Below, one piece after another: positions 59,551 to 64,000 of a stretch of DNA of 64,000 nt. The position numbers and the translations under genes are program-made. Source of the stretch: Albugo candida (taxonomy: Eukaryota > Oomycota > Peronosporomycetes > Albuginales); assembly GCA_040437565.1 (NCBI GenBank), contig JBDOQK010000030.1, positions 124,001 to 188,000 of the forward strand, given 5' to 3'. Numbering within the stretch: the first letter of the stretch is position 1; every line of letters begins with the position of its first letter. Below the pieces are notes generated by a model, which had not been told where the DNA came from, did no database searches, and saw only the letters and a program-made list of their open reading frames with translations.

Positions 59551-59955
59551 CGACTAAATACAGAATTCTTTCCTCGTTCCACACAATGCGTTAATATCAT
59601 TTGGAAATTTCAGGACATGTTGCCTCTTACGACAACATCAACCGCTAAGTTGTACAACGCTATACTATAACAGGAATCATCAAGTGCCGTCGGACATCAA
59701 AATATGGTCCACTATTTCAAATCAGTGCAATCATCTAGAAGGAAAGGATTGTTACGTTCGAAAGGAAGCATGTTCAGCAGCCATCCTTATCATATAATTA
59801 TTCGATAAAGTATTCCAACACATCGGACGGAGTATTCATTATGAAAATGCACGCTATGCCATATTGTCCTTTTTAGAACACCAAGATTATTTCTCACTCT
59901 TTTCTGAGCGTAATCTTTATACTGTCCATTGCCGAAGCTCGCCTCGCCGTTCAAG
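59551..59955. other. Stretch downstream of the CHXC candidate
   Basis: About 400 bp between LINE-B copy 2 and the stop of the effector candidate. I see no gene; frames here are shadows. Confidence 0.45.
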
Positions 59956-60884
59956 CTAAGCTCGGCTCGCATTATAGGTAAGACTTGAGCAAATCTTATC
60001 TCCAACACACCACTTGAGAATTCCCGAGAGTGCCGGTCGCATCCAAACATATCCTCGCGTGGTTGATTGGTCATCGTAAGATAAGTATACTTCTGTGTGT
60101 TGTAGAAGACAGCTGACACAATGCATCTGCTTTGACTTTTCACATTCATACTCCACAAACGCAATGCTGTCACTAGCAGGCCTGTGTTCTGTGCCAGAAT
60201 CTAAAAAATAACGCGAATAGCTCTTTTGAAATGCTACATCATCCACATTGTGAAAGTTGATATAATTTTTAGGTGGCCATAAACCTACTGGAATGCGGTT
60301 TTTCGTAAACTGGTGGATGACAACTTGGACGGGAGATTGTTTGGGAGTAGCCATAATGAAGNNNNNNNNNNNNNNNNNNNNNNNNNNNNNNNNNNNNNNN
60401 NNNNNNNNNNNNNNNNNNNNNNNNNNNNNNNNNNNNNNNNNNNNNNNNNNNNNNNNNNNNNCTCTGTTTCTGCGATCGACGCTGTGAGTAGATAAATACT
60501 GTTATCGACCATACTTGATTCTCTTGTACTGGTAACATGCTGATAGCCTCTTTGAATTGAATGATTCAAGATATTGGATTTGGTATTTGCAACGGATATA
60601 CGACATGTCTCCATAGTATTGCAATATGATAAAAACGCTTTGACCAGATTTGTATGAGGTCCATAAACCCAGTAGAGTCTGTAGGCCTGGCTGGCTTGGA
60701 TCAAATCAATTCTTTTGATTCCGATGAACGTGACGAGGCACCGGTGGCACGCTGAGAAATCCTTCTGAATTCCACTCGTCACATTGAAAATGGCTGCTAC
60801 GTTTCGCACACAGTTGGACTGTTCCTTCCCATACACTGACACCAGCGCATTAAGAAGCAGGGCATACAACACGGTGCTCAGCAT
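59956..60884 (-). CDS. Candidate secreted CHXC-class effector
   Basis: ATG 60884 opens with a classic signal peptide (MLSTVLYALLLNALVSVYG, cleavage likely after about residue 19), followed at residues 46-49 by CHRC in SACHRCLVTFIG. A CHxC motif within about 50 residues of the start, with a nearby Gly, defines the CHXC effectors described from Albugo, proteins thought to enter plant cells. 141 residues lie before the gap 60362-60461. After it the same strand continues for 134 residues from FIMATPKQS to a stop, with five further Cys. The gap flanks are not duplicated, so the link between the halves is inferred; total length would be near 300. There is no stop in either half. The gene is isolated among mobile elements. 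Assignment rests on motif and position only. Confidence 0.55.
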
Positions 60885-60926
60885 GCTTTTGTCTTGCCTG
60901 CGGGATAAATTGTTTATTATTGACAC

Positions 60927-62034
60927 GTGGCATCAAATTAGTCAATCATCATGCCTTGTTTATGTGCATCGCTTCATACCATCATACTGACAAATCCGCA
61001 GACTTATTTTACAGACTCGGTTACGTTTCCTGACTCAAGTGCTAAATCCGAGAAGACAGAACGACCTAGTAGTCTTCTATTTCGGCACTGCCTTTGCAAA
61101 TGCGTGGCGATGCGGGCTTTGTTTTCTTTCTTTGTATTGGTGCAAGAATTTCGCGTTCCAGGTGGATCGTACACGTGACATATGATAAATTATCTCTTCT
61201 TACCGAGGTGCTTCACACTCAAAGATCGGCTATATGTGCGAAGTAACATTTTTGACTATGCGGTAAAGGGGTCGCACTGATGCTTCATTTCGTCCATTAA
61301 TACGACTTTAAGATCGAGACTTCTTTGTTCCTACTTTAGTTTTATTTCGATGATATCTTACGATCTGACCAGGGCCTCAACAGATTGGGCTGGAAGCAAT
61401 CTGAGACACTTGAATATTTCAGACGGATGATATTACCATGCAGAAATACTCTACAAATGAAAGCTTTATTATATAATATCACACATGTCACTGTGATAAC
61501 AATCACGGTGCACCACGAATACGACGGAACAAGCACAATTCTCAAAACATTTTGAAAAAGCTTTCATAATCTGGGAATGCCGACGTATAGTTGCTATCAC
61601 ACCGCTACTGTAATTTTCTGCATGTAGAATATCGCTGTTGTGTTGCCTCTGACAAACATTTTGAGTTGCATTTTGAATGTAAAAAGCTGACATGCTGTCA
61701 GTTGATTGAAATCTTGAAACTTGTTTATTTGTAGGAAATCAATGGAATTTCTTAATAGGACGTGGCTGATAAAAAGATGACTATTTTGTGTATTTCATTG
61801 ATATCACTGCGATGTTGTTTTTTGTTGATAAAATTAAGAATGCCTTAGCATTCATTGAAGTGACCACGGATCAGATTTTTTTTACCATTCAGGATTAAGA
61901 GGTTGAGTATTGCAAATCAGTCCTTAAGGCTTCTTTAATATCACATTGAAGAACTCCGTTCCACTTACCTTTAAATAATTAGGACCAACACTTGATGCCT
62001 GTAATGCAACCATATTAGCTCACCTGCCAACAGG
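60927..62034. other. AT-rich stretch, no gene seen
   Basis: This would hold the promoter of the CHXC candidate next to 60927. I see no supported coding frame, RNA gene or repeat in the rest. Confidence 0.45.
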
Positions 62035-62445
62035 TTATGTGACCAGCCAAGATTCCAACAGCCAAGACCAGAAAGAATCTGACGATCTAGATAAATCGAA
62101 GATAGGCCGCATGATGCTGCTGCCGGAGACACTCGGAAATCGACTGGAAAAGATCGAATCCAAGCGGAGCGTCGGCTCTCCAGTATCACCGCCATCCACG
62201 CGAACGGAGATTGTATTTTCTGGACTAAGCAGCCAAAGACAGGATGAGACATTGTAATCCTGGATGAAAAACCGATGCATCATCGTGAGAAAGGGATGAG
62301 GAGAAGCTTTGTACATGCCATGCAACATAATGCGCTGAACGGGGTAAACGGAGTCAGATTCTCGGCAGTAGGGTATATGCTCTCCATTCAGCCAATCGAC
62401 AGGTAAGAAACATACCATGGACTTGAAGTGCTGTAATTCCGTCAA
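62035..62445 (-). CDS. Hypothetical frame, unrecognised
   Basis: A 136-codon minus-strand frame with plausible composition (for example SVYPVQRIMLHGMYKASPHP). The opposite strand also has a plausible frame (62039-62257: SKIGRMMLLPETLGNRLEKI). I cannot decide which strand, if either, is coding, and recognise no family. A splice donor-like GTATGT near 62416 would fit an exon border on the minus strand. Confidence 0.25.
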   Translation of the reverse strand: MTELQHFKSMVCFLPVDWLNGEHIPYCRESDSVYPVQRIMLHGMYKASPHPFLTMMHRFFIQDYNVSSCLWLLSPENTISVRVDGGDTGEPTLRLDSIFSSRFPSVSGSSIMRPIFDLSRSSDSFWSWLLESWLVT

Positions 62446-63329
62446 TGGTTGACTCAGTGCTCTCGCATTGAAGAAGTGATCGAACGCATCAATAAATTAC
62501 TTTTGTCCCAACATCACCAGAACGCAAGGAAAACATACTTTTTTTACGACAGAAAAACAGACTGGACTTTCTTGGAGCGAGCGTTTCTTTATCCTGTCGG
62601 CAATTAGTGAATCACTCGGTAAAGCAGACGATATCGTCCTGAAAAGCTATATAAATTACGCATAGCCTGACTTCAAACAAGCTATGATGGTCCGTCTCAA
62701 CACTGAGAAAATACACCAGAAGGCAAGCCGAGGAACTGTGTTGCTTTACCCAGATCATGGATGCAGGTATCATCAGAAATGCACCAAGAGAGTCAAAGAA
62801 AGGACTCGAAACCGAATAGGTGCGATCAGAGAATCCAAGTCGAAGAAACTAATGAACTGCTGCAATTGCGGGAAAAGGAGGCAAATGAGAAGAGATTCCG
62901 AGCTCCTCCAGCATAGACGACATTTTTTAGGGATTGTATGCAAAATTACTACGCTGGGACAAACGAAGAAAGTATGAATATCTGATAGCAGAACCAGCAA
63001 GCATCTCGTAACGGATGTACACTTGTTACATAATCGCAAGGAATGCAACGAATCATGCATACTTCCAAACGGGAAGAAACGACGATGAGCTGAACATGAT
63101 TGACAAAGGTTATCTCAACCGTCAACGTTTTGCCGAACAATGTTCTCTGAAACGATGTGCAACGTGCGGAAAAGCTTCCTTGGAAAGTTGTCTCGTATAG
63201 AAAGTTGGCGGCAAAGGCTTGCAAATTGACGTATCAAGCAAATGATACAAGAGTTGTATACGTACTTGATGGTGCGATCGTGTTCGAAGTAATATGATCA
63301 AGAACGGTCTCGTTATCGAGATAGAAGAT
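62446..63329. other. Stretch with weak frames
   Basis: A plus-strand frame at 62684-62977 is rich in Arg and Cys (CCNCGKRRQMRR) and one at 63015-63200 contains RCATCGKASLESC. They could be upstream parts of the Copia fragment that follows, but I cannot show this. Confidence 0.3.
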
Positions 63330-64000
63330 CGAGAACGCGTACGCGTATTCAGTGTTATGGATATACTCGCCTCATTTGAGCCTGTGGACAGATCACAAGT
63401 AGATTAGGAGTCTTCTACATTTCCATCAACGATTTGATCAGCTGAACTACGCTACTATTGAGAGCATAGCAAAGCTTCTAGAATGATTGATGACCAACGG
63501 TGATGAAATACGTTAATTGGGCGGGAAGCAAGCTAACAAAGAGCACAGCGTCTTGGAAGATACCGGTATAAATTGCGAATTGGTAGCATCATATGCAGTG
63601 CTCCAAAGGGTCATACCACGCCTCAAGCCGACGTGAAAATAAATATTTGTTCAATTTTTATCGAATAAAAATCGAACTATTGTCGGGTATTCTTGGCCAA
63701 GATTAAGAATGAAGCAGCTCAAAGTTTCAAGATTTCTTGATTTGCTTCGAGAAGCGATTTGATTGCAAGATTCTTGTACTACGAACTGATGGCAGCGCAG
63801 AGTACATAAATGTCAATCTTTTTTGCAAAAAAAGGGAGGATGAAGACAAATTAGTCAGACTAAAAACCAAGCATCGAATGGAAATTGAACAAATCAATAA
63901 AATAATCATGAACCTGGTGCGGTCTATGATATTGAAATGTCTATAGCATTATATTTGTGGGGAAGTGCTGCTAAATATGCATGTAAGTTCTCAATAGAAG
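63330..64000 (+). mobile_element. Copia-family fragment running off the window end (fossil)
   Basis: A gag-pre-integrase-like segment (about 63370-63490, NYATIESIAKLL) is followed by an integrase core part (63720-64000, LRTDGSAEY region). It is the same family as the fragment at 9240-9705. It is broken in several places and no LTR is seen; its end lies beyond the window. Confidence 0.65.

Overview
The window looks like draft-assembly sequence from a gene-dense, small-intron eukaryote, most probably a white-rust oomycete (Albugo). This is an inference from three things. Introns are 46-74 nt with GTACGT/GTATGT-type donors. Intergenic gaps between host genes are often under 200 bp. Near the right end a secreted protein carries a CHxC motif, the hallmark of the CHXC effector class described from Albugo. 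Eighteen 100-N scaffold gaps are present. Ten are flanked by exact direct copies of the same 66-688 bp, an eleventh by near-identical copies, so the true sequence is shorter than shown.

Layout. 1-2363: no recognisable gene. 2950-13610: a graveyard of retroelements and DNA transposons (two LINE families, a MULE remnant with terminal inverted repeats, a Copia integrase fragment). 14435-40318: an island of host genes, nearly free of transposons. In order: a 1455-residue kinesin (+), an MGRN1/LUL-type RING ubiquitin ligase (+), a NEK kinase (-), a two-pore K+ channel with EF hands (-), an unknown multi-pass membrane protein (-), a mitochondrial processing peptidase/bc1 core-I homologue lacking its zinc motif (-), an intact MULE-derived nuclear protein (-), histone acetyltransferase HAT1 (-), a BK/Slo-type K+ channel (+), a BMT5-like rRNA methyltransferase (-), and a GCK-III/MST3-type kinase (-). 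40319-43430 holds low-confidence coding pieces. 43431-59550 is a nest of mobile elements: a third LINE family, a Tc1/mariner-type transposase, at least two inverted-repeat (MITE-like) elements, a broken Copia element with both LTRs, and a second LINE-B copy in inverse orientation. 59956-60884 is the CHXC effector candidate. From 63.3 kb to the end a Copia fragment runs out of the window.

The host island mixes housekeeping, signalling and ion-channel genes with no obvious common pathway. It includes a tail-to-tail pair whose stop codons overlap (BK channel and BMT5-like). The effector candidate sits in the transposon-rich compartment, the arrangement familiar from plant-pathogenic oomycetes. 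The best leads are the CHXC gene, the intact MULE-derived gene in the host island, the zinc-less core-I protein, and the nested MITE region at 48.4-50.4 kb. Intron models were built by eye from splice consensus, reading-frame phase and family alignment. For HAT1, the BK channel and the MST3-like kinase the summed exon lengths are exact multiples of three.
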